Part shown: piece by piece, positions 8,048 through 18,600 of the stretch
Numbering within the stretch: position 1 is the first letter of the stretch
How the letters are laid out: the number at the start of each line of letters is the position of its first letter
Assembly (NCBI GenBank): GCA_963773195.1
Contig: CAVZAE010000013.1
Location: forward strand, 76,977 to 140,976
Direction of reading: 5' to 3'
Length of the DNA stretch: 64,000 nt
DNA from: CAIWHR01 sp963773195
Lineage (GTDB): Bacteria > Pseudomonadota > Gammaproteobacteria > Burkholderiales > Casimicrobiaceae
Notes under the pieces: model-generated
Seen by the model: only the letters and a program-made list of their open reading frames with translations
Database searches by the model: none
What the model was told of the DNA's origin: nothing
Program-made: the position numbers and the translations under genes

Positions 8048-9321
8048 CAGTCGCTGGCCACCACCGGCAGCTTCTGGTGCCTGCGCACCGGAGACCAGAA
8101 CACGGCCGCGGCGGTCAGCACGAGACCCAGCCCACCCACCGTCAGCAGCGTCGCACGCAGCCCGACGGCGGTCGCGAGTGCGCCGCCGGCGAGCGAGCCG
8201 AGTGGCGCCGCTGCGACCGTCAGGAAACGCATTGTCGCGGTCATCCGGCCGAGCAGTCGGTCGGGCGTAATGGCCTGCCGCAAGGACAGGTAGTTGATCG
8301 CGTAGAGAACCGCGCCGAAGTCGAAGACCAGCATCGCGATCCCGAGCGCGAGCGTTGCCACCCTGGTCGACCCGGACACCAGCCCGAATGCCTGCCAGCC
8401 GACCGCCGTCAGGAACAGCCCGTGCACGATCACCGGTCCAACACCGAAGCGCGCGGTGAGCCGTTCGGCGAACCCGGCGGCGAGCACGCAACCTACGCCG
8501 CCGCAGGCGTACGTGAGGCCGATCGCACCCGGCGAGAGACCCAGGTCGCGCGTCGCGAACAGGATCAGCACCGCGACCTGCATGTGATGGAGGACCTGCC
8601 ACAGGCCGGCGACCCAGGCGAGCGCGAGCAGCGTCGAGTTGTTCCAGACGAGCTTCAACCCCTCGTGGATCTCGGCGGCAACCGACGCGTTCGGGCCCGG
8701 ATGCGGCACGTCCTGCGGCGCGCGGATCCGGCGCAGCATCAGCGCGGACGCGAAGAACGTGAAGGCGTCGAGCACGATCGCGAAAGGCGCGGTCATGAGC
8801 TGGATCAGGCCGCCGGCCAAGCCCGGCCCGATCAGTGCCGACGACGTCTCACCCAGCGTCACCTTCGCGTTTGCCTCGACCAGCCGCCCGCGGCCCGCGA
8901 TCTGCGCAAGGAGCACCTGGTACGCCGCGCCGCCAACCACGTTCTGCACGCCGCACAAAAAGCCGACCGCGAACAGGATCTCGATCGACAGCATGTCGAA
9001 CCACGCGGCGATCGGAATGGCGAGCAGCGCAATGCCGCGCCCAACGTCGGCGGCGATGATGATCGGCAGCTTGCGCACACGGTCGATCAGCACGCCCGCA
9101 TGCAGCGAAACGAGCGCGAAGGGCAGCGTCTCGAGCGCGACCAACACACCCATCTGCCACGGGGTCGCGTGCAGCATCACCGCGGCGGTGAGCGGCAGCG
9201 CGAGATTGGTGACCTGCGAGCCGAACGCCGTCACCGTCAGCGACGTCCAGAGCTTCATGAAGTCCGGACTGCGCCACAGACCGCCGAGCGAGCGCCTGAT
9301 TGTGCATTGCAGCCACGACAT
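8047..9321 (-). CDS. MFS transporter, EntS/MFS_3 type
   Basis: Inner-membrane permease of 424 residues with about 12 hydrophobic segments. Start MSWLQCTIRR at 9321 was chosen over longer frames because the upstream residues are unlike the family. Typical elements are FMKLWTSLTVTAFGSQVTNLALPLTA in TM1, GVLIDRVRKLP in the loop 2-3 motif A region, and GRMTATMRFLTVAAAPLGSLAGG near TM10-11. The EntS-like subfamily exports siderophores or drugs; the substrate here is unknown. It is transcribed ahead of the HExxH protein with a one-base overlap. Confidence 0.9.
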   Translation of the reverse strand: MSWLQCTIRRSLGGLWRSPDFMKLWTSLTVTAFGSQVTNLALPLTAAVMLHATPWQMGVLVALETLPFALVSLHAGVLIDRVRKLPIIIAADVGRGIALLAIPIAAWFDMLSIEILFAVGFLCGVQNVVGGAAYQVLLAQIAGRGRLVEANAKVTLGETSSALIGPGLAGGLIQLMTAPFAIVLDAFTFFASALMLRRIRAPQDVPHPGPNASVAAEIHEGLKLVWNNSTLLALAWVAGLWQVLHHMQVAVLILFATRDLGLSPGAIGLTYACGGVGCVLAAGFAERLTARFGVGPVIVHGLFLTAVGWQAFGLVSGSTRVATLALGIAMLVFDFGAVLYAINYLSLRQAITPDRLLGRMTATMRFLTVAAAPLGSLAGGALATAVGLRATLLTVGGLGLVLTAAAVFWSPVRRHQKLPVVASD

Positions 9322-9697
9322 CGAAATCCCCTGTCCTTTGATTCCAGTCCGGCAATGCCGGAGCGCGCCGCGCATCGGCGGCGCCCTTGCAAAGGCAGGC
9401 GGGTTCTTGCTGTTGCCGGATTCCCGCCTGCTGCCTGGCGGGAAGTCCGGCCAGGCGGTTACTGCGAAATGCCGCGGCCGAGGGGCCGCATGACCCATGC
9501 GCTGCCGACGCGCACGACCGTCGCGGCCGCGAGCGCCGCCAGCGACGGAATGTAGGTGTGCGAATCGATCATGGTTGTCGCGTGAGTTGATAGTGCTGGG
9601 TTAGGCGATCGATTCTACGCCGCCGCGCCGGCTGCGGCAATCTGCCGCACCGCCAGGCGCGCGCCCCAAGGGACCGCCTGTCGCACGGGCGCAACGT

Positions 9698-11506
9698 TCA
9701 CCGGCCGTCCTTCTGGCGCGCCGTGTCGATGTCGTAGTACTTCCACGCGTGCTCGTCGTAGATGTGCTTGCGATAGCCCAGCACCCACGGCCGTACCAGG
9801 GTGTTCTCGTAGCGGTAAACGCCGAGCTCCCATGGGTTGTACGCGGCGATGATCGCGTCCATCTTCGCGTAGAGCCTCTGCCGTTCGGAACCGTGCGGCA
9901 CGCGTACGCTTGCCCGATAGAGCTCGTCGTATTCGGCATTGCGAAAGCGCCCGAGATTGTTCTGCCCCGCATTCGGGCCGTAGAGCAGTTGCATGAACGC
10001 GTAGCCGTCGCCCGACGTCGTAATCCAGCCGACAGACCACATCTGCACCTGGCCTGCGCGCGCCATCTTCAACAGATCGGGCCACTTCTGCTTGATGAAT
10101 TCGATCCTGATGCCGATCGCCGCCATGCTCTTCGCCCACAGCTCGTCGCGCTCGCGGTCGCGCCCACTCGGCGTCGAGCCCATCGACAGCACGAACGAAC
10201 GGCCGTCCGGAAGGTCGCGCCAGCCGTCACCGTCGCGATCCTTGTAGCCGAAGCGGTCGAGCAGCGCCTTTGCGGTCGCCGGATCGTAAGCGGCGCGCGT
10301 CGAGAACCCGGGAATATGACCTTGCGCATCGGGGGGAACGGGTTGCGTCGCAGGAATCGCCTGCCCTTGGTACCAGACGCGGATCAGGTCCGGCGTGTTG
10401 AACGCCATCACGATCGCGCGCCGCAGCGCGACCTTGTCCGGCGAATAGCCGCCGACGATCGGGTCTTCCATGTTGAAGTACGCGTAAGTGATCGACGGCT
10501 GGACCGCGCGCTCGAGCCGCACACCCTCTTTCGCGTATTCCGGCAACAGCCTGTTGCTCGAATCGAGCGCCCTCGGCACGAGATCGGCGGGAACGTTTGC
10601 GTAGTCGAGCGCCTTCGAGTTGAACGCGAGCAGCTGCGGATTTGATTCCTCGATGATCGAGATCTCGACGCGGCCGATCTGTGGCAGCCGCTTCCCCTTC
10701 ATCTGCGTGACGATCGCCTTGGTAGGATCGTCCGTCTTCTCCGGCGCGGCGGGAAAGTACTCCTCACGGTAGTTCGGATTGGCTTCGAGCACGATCCTCT
10801 GCCCGCGGCGCCATTCCTTCAGGATGTAAGGGCCGGTCCCCACCGGATGCGCCATCGCCCAGCCGCTCACGTCGCCATACGCCTCGATCACCTCGCGCGC
10901 GACCGCCGCCATCGCCGCCTGCGGCAGCGAATCCATGAGCGTGTAATCGGGCTCGACAAGCTTCAGCCGGATCGTGTAGCGGTCGAGCGCGCGCAAGCCC
11001 TCGATCTCGGCGTCGTAGTCGAATCTGCCCGTCGCTTTCGCTTTCTCCGCCGCGACGTCGAGCCCAACCAGCTTGCCGGTGATGTAGAACGCATTCGGCG
11101 AGCGCACCTTCGGATCGACGAGCCGCTTCCACGAATAGACGTAGTCGTGCGCCGTCAGCTCGCGCTTCTTCCCGCCGAACACCGGATCGTCGGCGAAGTA
11201 GAGGCCCGGCTTCACGTGGATCGTCCACGTCGTCCCGTCGGCGGAAATCTCCGGCATCGCGACGGCGGTGTTTGGCGCCATCCGATACGGTCGGGTCAGA
11301 TAGTCGGGCGCATAGAGCGAATCGAACATTGCGCGGAGGATGAGCGCCGAGTAATAGTCCTGCGTCGGCTGCGGATCGAAGCCCGTCTCCGCGACCGGGA
11401 ACATCACGCGGAGCGTCTTGTTCATGTCAGCGGCGGTTGCGAGGCCGCCGCCCGCGAGCGATGCCGCCAGGACGAGCGCGGATACGATTCGTATCAGGCG
11501 CTGCAA
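9698..11506 (-). CDS. ABC transporter substrate-binding protein, family 5 (peptide/nickel type), paralogue 1
   Basis: Protein of 602 residues with a signal peptide (1-26, ending TAADM). SBP_bac_5 receptors bind peptides or other solutes for an ABC importer. Marks are LRVMFPVAETGFDPQ, TWTIHVKPGLYFADDPVFGGKKREL, HPVGTGPYILKEWRRGQRIVLEANPNY, and a calcium-loop-like DRDGDGWRDLPDG in the C-terminal lobe. It is the last of three tandem paralogues, 10 bases after the broken second copy. No permease or ATPase gene is seen in the window. With 5-oxoprolinase and glutathione peroxidase upstream, glutathione-related peptides are a possible ligand, by inference only. Confidence 0.92.
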   Translation of the reverse strand: MQRLIRIVSALVLAASLAGGGLATAADMNKTLRVMFPVAETGFDPQPTQDYYSALILRAMFDSLYAPDYLTRPYRMAPNTAVAMPEISADGTTWTIHVKPGLYFADDPVFGGKKRELTAHDYVYSWKRLVDPKVRSPNAFYITGKLVGLDVAAEKAKATGRFDYDAEIEGLRALDRYTIRLKLVEPDYTLMDSLPQAAMAAVAREVIEAYGDVSGWAMAHPVGTGPYILKEWRRGQRIVLEANPNYREEYFPAAPEKTDDPTKAIVTQMKGKRLPQIGRVEISIIEESNPQLLAFNSKALDYANVPADLVPRALDSSNRLLPEYAKEGVRLERAVQPSITYAYFNMEDPIVGGYSPDKVALRRAIVMAFNTPDLIRVWYQGQAIPATQPVPPDAQGHIPGFSTRAAYDPATAKALLDRFGYKDRDGDGWRDLPDGRSFVLSMGSTPSGRDRERDELWAKSMAAIGIRIEFIKQKWPDLLKMARAGQVQMWSVGWITTSGDGYAFMQLLYGPNAGQNNLGRFRNAEYDELYRASVRVPHGSERQRLYAKMDAIIAAYNPWELGVYRYENTLVRPWVLGYRKHIYDEHAWKYYDIDTARQKDGR

Positions 11507-11516
11507 GACATCGCCC

Positions 11517-13314
11517 CTACTTGGCCGCGCCGCGGCGCTGAGCCAGGTCGAGATCGAGATACATCCACGGATGCGGGTTGTACGTATCGTATTTGTAACC
11601 GACGACCCATGGGTGCACGATTATGTTCTCGATCCGGTAGGTGTGCAGCACCCACGGTGCGTACGCGACGACGAGCTTCGACATCTCGCGGTAGAGCTTT
11701 ACCCGCTCGGGGCCGTTGGGCAGCTTCTTGGCCTGGTCGTAGAGGGCGTTGAACTCGGGAAGATCGAAGCGTCCGAGGTTCGACATGCCCTTGTGAGGAC
11801 CGTAGAGGAGATCGAGGAAGCTGCTGCCATTGTCGTTGGTATTGGTGTTCGCGAGACCCCACATCTGCAGCTGCCCGGCGAGGCCCTGCTTCAGCGTGTC
11901 GGGAAACTTCTGCTTGGTGAACTCGATGCGGATGCCGACCGCGTCCATGCTCTTCTTCCACAGCTCGTCGAACTGGCGATAGATCGCCGATGGATCGGAG
12001 GCAAGGACGAGCTTCAGCGGCTTCCCATCGGGCATGTCGCGCCAGCCGTCGCCGTCGCGGTCGACGTACCCGAACTTGTCGAGCAACGCCTTGGCGCCGG
12101 CGACGTCGTCGTGCGCGCCGCCGTTGTAGTCGGGGTCGTGGCCGACGACGTTGGGCGGAATCGGCTGGGTGGCGCGCATCGCCTGACCGAGGCGGATCAC
12201 CTTGATCTCGTCCTCGTTGTTGTACGCCATGCTGATCGCGCGGCGCAACGCGATCTAGTCGTTGGTATACCCACCGACGATCGGGTCCTCCATGTTGAAG
12301 TACGTGTAGACGACGGTCGGCTGGACACCCCGACCGAGGACGATGCCCCGCGTGGCAAATTCCGGCTTCAGCTTGTCGCCGTTCAGGACCTTCGGAACGA
12401 GATCCGTCGGGACCGCCGATATAGTCGAGCTGCCCGCTTTCGAACGCCAGGAGCCGAGGATTCGATTCCTCGATGATGTTGATCTCGATCTGGCCGATGA
12501 TCGGAAGTTTCTTGCCCCGCAGCTTCGCCTCGATCGCACGGTCCTCCGGCTGCGCGCTCGCGGGATAGCTGAGGTCCCGGAAGCTCGGGCTCGCCTCGAG
12601 CACGATCTTCTGGCCGCGGCGCCAGTCCTTTAGCCGATACGGTCCGGTTCCGACCGGGTGCTCCATGATCCAGCCCGCCGCGTCGCCATAGGCCTTGACC
12701 ACTTCGCGCGCAACCGCCGAGGTCGCCGACGAGTTGAGATCGGTCAGCAGGTCGTAGGCCGGATAGGTGAGCTTGAGGCGCAGCGTGTAACGGTCAATCG
12801 CCTGTGCGCCTTCGAAGGAAGCGTCGTAGTCGAAGGCGCCGGTCTTTTTCGCGGCATCGATCGCCGCCTTCGCGCCAACCAGCCGGTCGTCGAGGATCTG
12901 CGCGTTGTTCGAGCGCAGCTTCGGGTCGATCAGGCGCTTGAAGGAATAGACGTAGTCCTCGGCGACCAGCTCGCGCTTCTTGCCTCCGAACGCCGGATCA
13001 TCGGAAAAATAGATCCCGGGCTTGATCTTGATCGTCCAGGTCATCCCGTCGGCCGAAATCTCGGGCAGCGCGGCGGCGGTGTTCGGGACGATCTTGTAGG
13101 GCCGCGCGAGATGATCGTACTTGTAGAGCGAGTCGAAGATCTCGCGGTTGACCCAGTTCGAGTAGAGGTCGCTCGACGCCTGCGGATCGAACCCGGTCTC
13201 GGGCGCGACGAACGCGACATGCAGGACCTTGTCCATGTCGGCGGAGCGCGCGGCGGGCGAGACCGTCGCGAGCATCGCCGCCGCCAAAATCGCCACGGCG
13301 TGGCGGGCAATCAT
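11517..13314 (-). pseudogene. ABC substrate-binding protein, family 5, paralogue 2, disrupted
   Basis: Full-length relative of its two neighbours from ATG 13314, with a signal peptide ending ARSADM, but broken twice. Around 12411-12424 the homologous reading shifts frame: GQLDYI in one frame continues as AVPTDLVPKVLN in the next. A TAG at 12255-12257 then interrupts GGYTND/IALRR, where the paralogues have a charged residue. After that the frame is open to 11517 and keeps DRDGDGWRDMPDG. Its ATG overlaps the TGA of paralogue 3 (ATGA at 13311-13314). Two independent lesions favour real decay over one sequencing slip. The outer parts stay well conserved, so the loss would be recent. Confidence 0.88.
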
Positions 13315-15104
13315 GGTGCGACCGGCGTGCGCGCCATCTTCATGTCGAGATCGTAGTACTGCCAGGGGTGCGCCTGGAAGACGCTGTGCTTGTAGCCGAT
13401 TATCCACGGGTAGCGAATCACGTTTTCGTAGCGATAGACGTCGAAATACCACGGCGCGTACGCCGACACGATGGCCGACATCTCGCGGAACATCCGCGTG
13501 CGTTCCGCGCCGTCGGGCAGGCTGCGAGAGCGGTCATAGAGACGATCGAAATCCGGTTGCTTGAAGCGCGCCAGGTTCGAGAGACCGGCGTGACCGCCGT
13601 AGAGGAGACCCAGAAAACCGTAGCCGTCGGTGGTCGTGCTGATGTTGCCGAGGTACCACATCTGGAGCTGCCCCGCGAGCGCCATCTTGAGGAGGTCAGG
13701 CCATTTTTGCTTCACGAACTGCACCTTCACGCCGATGGCGTTGAGACTGCGCTGCCACATTTCCTCGTATTGGCGGCCCCGGGCGTCCGTCGTCGTACCC
13801 ATCGAGATGATGAGGGGCTTGCCGTCGGGAAGCTCGCGCCAGCCGTCCCCGTCGCGATCGACGAAGCCGAACTTGTCGAGGAGCGCCTTGGCGCCGGCAA
13901 CGTCGTATTTGATGTGACCCTTGAAATCGGGATCGTAGCCGTTGACCCCGGGCGGAACCGGCTGCGTGGCGCACTCCCCCTGACTCTGCCAGAGCACGCG
14001 GATTTCCTCTTCGCAGTTGTACGCCATGCCGAACGCGCGTCGCAGCGCGATCCGCTCCTGCGTGTAGCCGCCGATCACCGGATCCTCCATGTTGAAATAG
14101 GTGTAGTTGATGGCTGGCTGGACGCCGCGCGCGAGCTTGATCCCCGCCTTCGCGAATCGCGGCTGCAGGCCGTCACCCAGGTCGGTCACGTTGGCGACGA
14201 GGTCGCCCGGGACGGTCAGATAGTCGAACGCGCCTTTTTCGAAGCTCAGGAGGCGCGGATTGCTCTCCTCGACGATGCTGATCTCGACGCGTCCGATCAG
14301 CGGCAGTCGTTTGCCCCTCATCGCCGCCATGATCTGCTTGTCCGCGGGATCGGCGCTTTCGGGATACATCACCTTGCGAAAGCCGGGGTTCGCTTCCAGA
14401 ACAACCTTCTGGCCGCGGCGCCATTCCTGCAAGCGATAGGGACCGGTGCCGACCGGGTTCGCCATCGCCCACGAGCTCGCGTCGCCGTAGGCCTCGATCA
14501 CTTCGCGCGCGACCGCTGCCGTGGGTGTGGTCGTGAGGTCGGACAGGAGGCCGTAGGCCGGATGCGTCAGTTTGAGCTGCAGTGTGTAGCGGTCGACAGC
14601 GCGCAGTCCCTCGACGGGCGCATCGTAGTCGAACCTGCCCGTCTCCTTCGCTTTCGCCACTGCCGCGTCGGCGCCGACGAAGAGCTGGTCGAACACCTGG
14701 AGATTCGGCGAACGGACCTTCGGGTCGAGAATCCGCTTCCACGAGTAGACGTAGTCGGCGGCGACGAGCTCGCGCTTCTTTCCCTTGAACGCCGGATCGT
14801 CGGCGAAGTAGATGCCTGGTGTGATCTTGATCGTCCAGTTGAGCCCGTCCGCGGAGATCGTCGGGAGCGCCGCCGCCGTGTTCGGATTGATCCGGTACGG
14901 CCGTGCGAGATAGTCGTACCTGTAGAGCGGGTCGAAGATCGCCGTGTTGATGTAGTCCGAATAGGCGTCGATCCACGCCTGCGGATCGAACCCCGTCTCG
15001 GCGACGGGGAACACGACCTTGAGTACCTTCTCCGGATCGGCCTGAGGCGATGCCGGAGCCGCGACCGCGACAAGCGCGAGCGCAACGATGGCGCGAAGCG
15101 CCAT
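13311..15104 (-). CDS. ABC transporter substrate-binding protein, family 5, paralogue 3
   Basis: Protein of 597 residues starting MALRAIVALALVAV at 15104, with a signal peptide of about 21 residues. The frame is open further upstream, but that part only overlaps the glutathione peroxidase gene. Conserved blocks match the two paralogues downstream: VVFPVAETGFDPQAW, YFADDPAFKGKKREL, NPVGTGPYRLQEWRRGQK, NYTYFNMEDPVIGGYTQERIALRR, DRDGDGWRELPDG. Periplasmic receptor; ligand unknown. It starts 23 bases after the gpx stop and is translationally coupled to the broken second copy. Confidence 0.92.
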   Translation of the reverse strand: MALRAIVALALVAVAAPASPQADPEKVLKVVFPVAETGFDPQAWIDAYSDYINTAIFDPLYRYDYLARPYRINPNTAAALPTISADGLNWTIKITPGIYFADDPAFKGKKRELVAADYVYSWKRILDPKVRSPNLQVFDQLFVGADAAVAKAKETGRFDYDAPVEGLRAVDRYTLQLKLTHPAYGLLSDLTTTPTAAVAREVIEAYGDASSWAMANPVGTGPYRLQEWRRGQKVVLEANPGFRKVMYPESADPADKQIMAAMRGKRLPLIGRVEISIVEESNPRLLSFEKGAFDYLTVPGDLVANVTDLGDGLQPRFAKAGIKLARGVQPAINYTYFNMEDPVIGGYTQERIALRRAFGMAYNCEEEIRVLWQSQGECATQPVPPGVNGYDPDFKGHIKYDVAGAKALLDKFGFVDRDGDGWRELPDGKPLIISMGTTTDARGRQYEEMWQRSLNAIGVKVQFVKQKWPDLLKMALAGQLQMWYLGNISTTTDGYGFLGLLYGGHAGLSNLARFKQPDFDRLYDRSRSLPDGAERTRMFREMSAIVSAYAPWYFDVYRYENVIRYPWIIGYKHSVFQAHPWQYYDLDMKMARTPVAP

Positions 15105-15127
15105 CGCGCGACAATCGCCGGCGCGCG

Positions 15128-15607
15128 TCACAGAAGCTTCGCGACGTCCGGTGCGAGGGTCTCCGGTTCGACGTTCGGCGCGAACCGCTCGACGACCTTG
15201 CCTTCGCGGTCGATCAGGAACTTCGTGAAGTTCCACTTGATAGCTTCCGAGCCCAGGAGGCCGGGCTTGGCGTGCTTCAGGTGCTGGTAGAGCGGCGCGG
15301 CGTCCTTGCCGTTGACGTCGATCTTCGCGAACAGCGGAAATGTAACGCCGTAGTTGACCTCGCAGAACGACTCGATCTCCTCTGCGCTGCCGGGTTCCTG
15401 CGCGCCGAACTGGTTGCAGGGAAAACCCAGGATCTCGAATCCCTTCGCATGGTACTTCTGGTAGAGCTGCTCCAGCCCCTTGTATTGCGGCGTGAACCCA
15501 CATTGGCTCGCCGTGTTGACCACGAGCAGCACCTTGCCCTTGTACGCGTCGAGCTCGACGGGCTTGCCGTGGATGTCGTTGACCTTGAAATCGTAGATGC
15601 CAGTCAT
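15128..15607 (-). CDS. Glutathione peroxidase family protein
   Basis: Cytoplasmic peroxidase of 159 residues, normal for the bacterial Cys-type family. The peroxidatic residue is Cys36 (NTASQCGFTPQ), with partners Gln65 (PCNQFGAQEPG) and Trp124 (IKWNFTKFL). The second Cys in GFPCNQF is present; many bacterial members use thioredoxin instead of glutathione as reductant. It sits 30 bases after 5-oxoprolinase and 23 bases before paralogue 3, in one operon. Glutathione turnover could tie these genes together, by inference. Confidence 0.95.
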   Translation of the reverse strand: MTGIYDFKVNDIHGKPVELDAYKGKVLLVVNTASQCGFTPQYKGLEQLYQKYHAKGFEILGFPCNQFGAQEPGSAEEIESFCEVNYGVTFPLFAKIDVNGKDAAPLYQHLKHAKPGLLGSEAIKWNFTKFLIDREGKVVERFAPNVEPETLAPDVAKLL

Positions 15608-15637
15608 GCTTCTTCTCCATTCACCCGTGGCGCGAGA

Positions 15638-18600
15638 TTATGCCTCCGGAGCAGGGCTCGCGGGGGGCGTCGCACCGCGGGACACCTCCGGTGCCCCATA
15701 CCCGCCGCCCCCGGGCGTCTCGATCACGAAGACATCGCCCGCGCGCATTTCGACCGCACACGTCGCGCCGAATTCCTCGCGCGTGCCGTCGGCGCGCTCG
15801 ACCCAGTTGCGCCCGAGCGCTCCCGGCATGCCGCCGGCCGCGCCGAACGGGGCAACCCGCCGGTGGTTGGCTAGCATCACCGCCGTCATCGGCTCCAGGA
15901 ATCGGACGCGACGGACGGCGCCGTCGCCGCCGCGGTGTCGGCCCGCGCCGCCGCTGCCGCGCCGGATCGCGAACGACTCGAGCCGGACCGGGAACCGCCA
16001 TTCGAGCACCTCGGGGTCGGTGAGCCGCGAGTTGGTCATGTGCGTTTGCACGACCGAGGCGCCGTCGGCGTCGGGCCCCGCGCCGGCACCGCCCGAGATC
16101 GTTTCGTAGTATTGATAGGTGTCGTTGCCGAATGTGAAGTTGTTCATCGTCCCTTGTGACGCGGCGAGCACGCCCAGCGCGCCGTAGAGCGCGTCGGTCA
16201 CCGACTGCGACGTCTCGACGTTGCCGGCGACCACCGCCGCGGGATAGCGCGGCGCGAGCATCGAGCCTTCGGGAATCACGATCCGGATCGGCTTCAGGCA
16301 GCCGGCGTTCATCGGGATCTCGTCGTCGACGAGCGTGCGAAAGACGTAGAGCACCGCCGCCTTGCAGACGGCGGAGGGCGCGTTGAAGTTAGTCGGTTGC
16401 TGCGCGCTCGTGCCCGTGAAATCGACGCTCGCCTCGCGCGCTGCCTTGTCGATCGCGATCCGCACGGCGATCCGCGCGCCGCTGTCCATCTCGTACTCGA
16501 AATGCCCGTCCTTGAGCACGTCGAGCACGCGCCGGACCGACTCCTCCGCATTGTCCTGCACGTGCTTCATGTAGGCGCGGACGACCGGGGCGCCGAAGTG
16601 CGCGACCATCTTCGAGAGCTCCTCCGCGCCCTTCGCGCACGCGGCGACCTGCGCGCGGAGGTCCGCCAGGTTCTGCTCGACATTGCGCGCGGGATAGCGC
16701 CCGCCTTCGAGGATCGCGCGCATCTCGGCTTCGAGAAAGCGACCCTGCGCGACCAGCGGGACGTTGTCGAGCAGAACGCCCTCCTCGTCGACATGCTTCG
16801 AGTCGGGCGGCATCGAGCCGGGCGTGATTCCACCGATGTCGGCGTGGTGTCCGCGGGAGGCGACGTAGAACTCCGGTCGATTGTCGTCCCCGTGAGCGCG
16901 GGGACCCAGTGTCGTTCCCGCAGCGTCGCTGGACAAGTCGTCGTTCAGGAACACCGGCGCGATCACCGTCACGTCCGGCAGGTGCGTGCCGCCGTTGTAG
17001 GGCGCATTGAGCACGAACGCATCGCCAGCCCGCATCGTCCCGGCGCGCCGTTCGATGATCGTGCGCACGCTTTCGCCCATCGAGCCCAGGTGCACCGGCA
17101 TGTGCGGCGCGTTGGCGATCAGGTTGCCCTCGGCGTCGAACAGGGCGCACGAGAAGTCGAGGCGTTCCTTGATATTGACCGAATAGGCGGTGTTGGCGAG
17201 CGTCACACCCATCTGCTCGGCGATCGCCATGAAGAGGTTGTTGAACACTTCGAGCAGGACCGGATCCGCCGTCGTCCCGATTGCGTGCTCGCGACCGGCG
17301 GCCCGGACGCGCTCGAGCAGGAGGTCGCCGCGATCCGTGAACGTCGCGCCCCAGCCCGGTTCGACGACGGTCGTGGCGTTGTCCTCGCGGATCACTGCGG
17401 GGCCCGGAATCGCGTCGCCCGGGCGGAGGTCGTTGCGATCGAAGACCGCGGCATCGTGGAAGCGTCGATCCATGTAGACGCGATTCGTCGCGAGTGGCCT
17501 CGGCGCTCCGCGGCGCGGCGCGAACGACGGCGTCACGTCCCGCGCATCGTGCGTGCGGCCGACGGCCTCGACCGCGATGGCCTCGATCACGAGCGGCTTG
17601 CCGGGCATCAGGAATCCGTAGTGCTGCCGGTAACGCCGCTCGAATTCCGCCATGATCGAGGAGACATCAGCTACGTCCGTCTCGAGCGTGGTGTCGGTCC
17701 CCTCGTACTTGAGGTGCAACGTACGCTTCGCGGTCACGCGCGCTTCAGGAATTCCTTGCGCCGTCACCTCGTCGCGCGCCGCGCGCTCGAGCGCCGCGAA
17801 CGTCGCCTCGGCGGCCGTCAGCGCTTCGGGCGCAAGGCGCGCCTCGACGGCCTGCTGCCGCAGTGCTCGCACGTCGGCCAGGCCCATTCCGTACGCCGAC
17901 AGCACGCCGGCAAACGGGTGCAAGAGCACTCGGGTCATCCCGAGCGCATCGGCGACCAGGCACGCGTGCTGGCCACCGGCGCCGCCGAAGCAGCAGAGCG
18001 TGTACTCGGTCACGTCGTAGCCACGTTCGACGGAGATGTGCTTGATGGCGTTCGCCATGTTCGCGACGGCGATCTCGAGGAAGCCCGCGGCGATCTCCTC
18101 GGGCGTGCGCGCATGGCCCGTCGCGGCGGCGATCTCCGCCGCCAGCGCCGCGAACCTTTCGCGCACGACGGCGGCGTCGAGCGGCAGGTCGCCATTGGGC
18201 CCGAACACTTTCGGGAACAGCTCGGGATCGATCTTCCCGACCATCACGTTGCAGTCGGTGACGGTCAGTGGACCGCCGCGACGATACGACGCAGGTCCCG
18301 GATCCGCCCCCGCCGACTCCGGCCCCACGCGCAAGCGGGCACCATCGAACGTGCAAATCGAACCGCCGCCTGCCGCGACGGTGTGTATGCGCATCATCGG
18401 TGCCCGCAGGCGCACGCCGGCGACTTCGGTGACGAACGCGCGCTCGTATTCGCCGGCGTAGTGAGTGACATCAGTCGACGTCCCTCCCATGTCGAAACCG
18501 ATCATTGAATCGAAACCGGCTTGCCGGGACACTTCGACCGCGCCGACGACGCCGCCGGCAGGTCCGGACAGGATCGCATCCTTGCCCTGGAAGCGATGCG

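Noticed and set aside
9459..9572. Minus-strand frame of 37 codons (MIDSHTYIPSLAALAAATVV...)
   Set aside because: Has an ATG and some hydrophobic character but no ribosome site, family or neighbour that supports it.
15105..15620. N-terminal extension of receptor paralogue 3 across the peroxidase gene
   Set aside because: Only an open frame overlapping gpx; the signal peptide begins at 15104.
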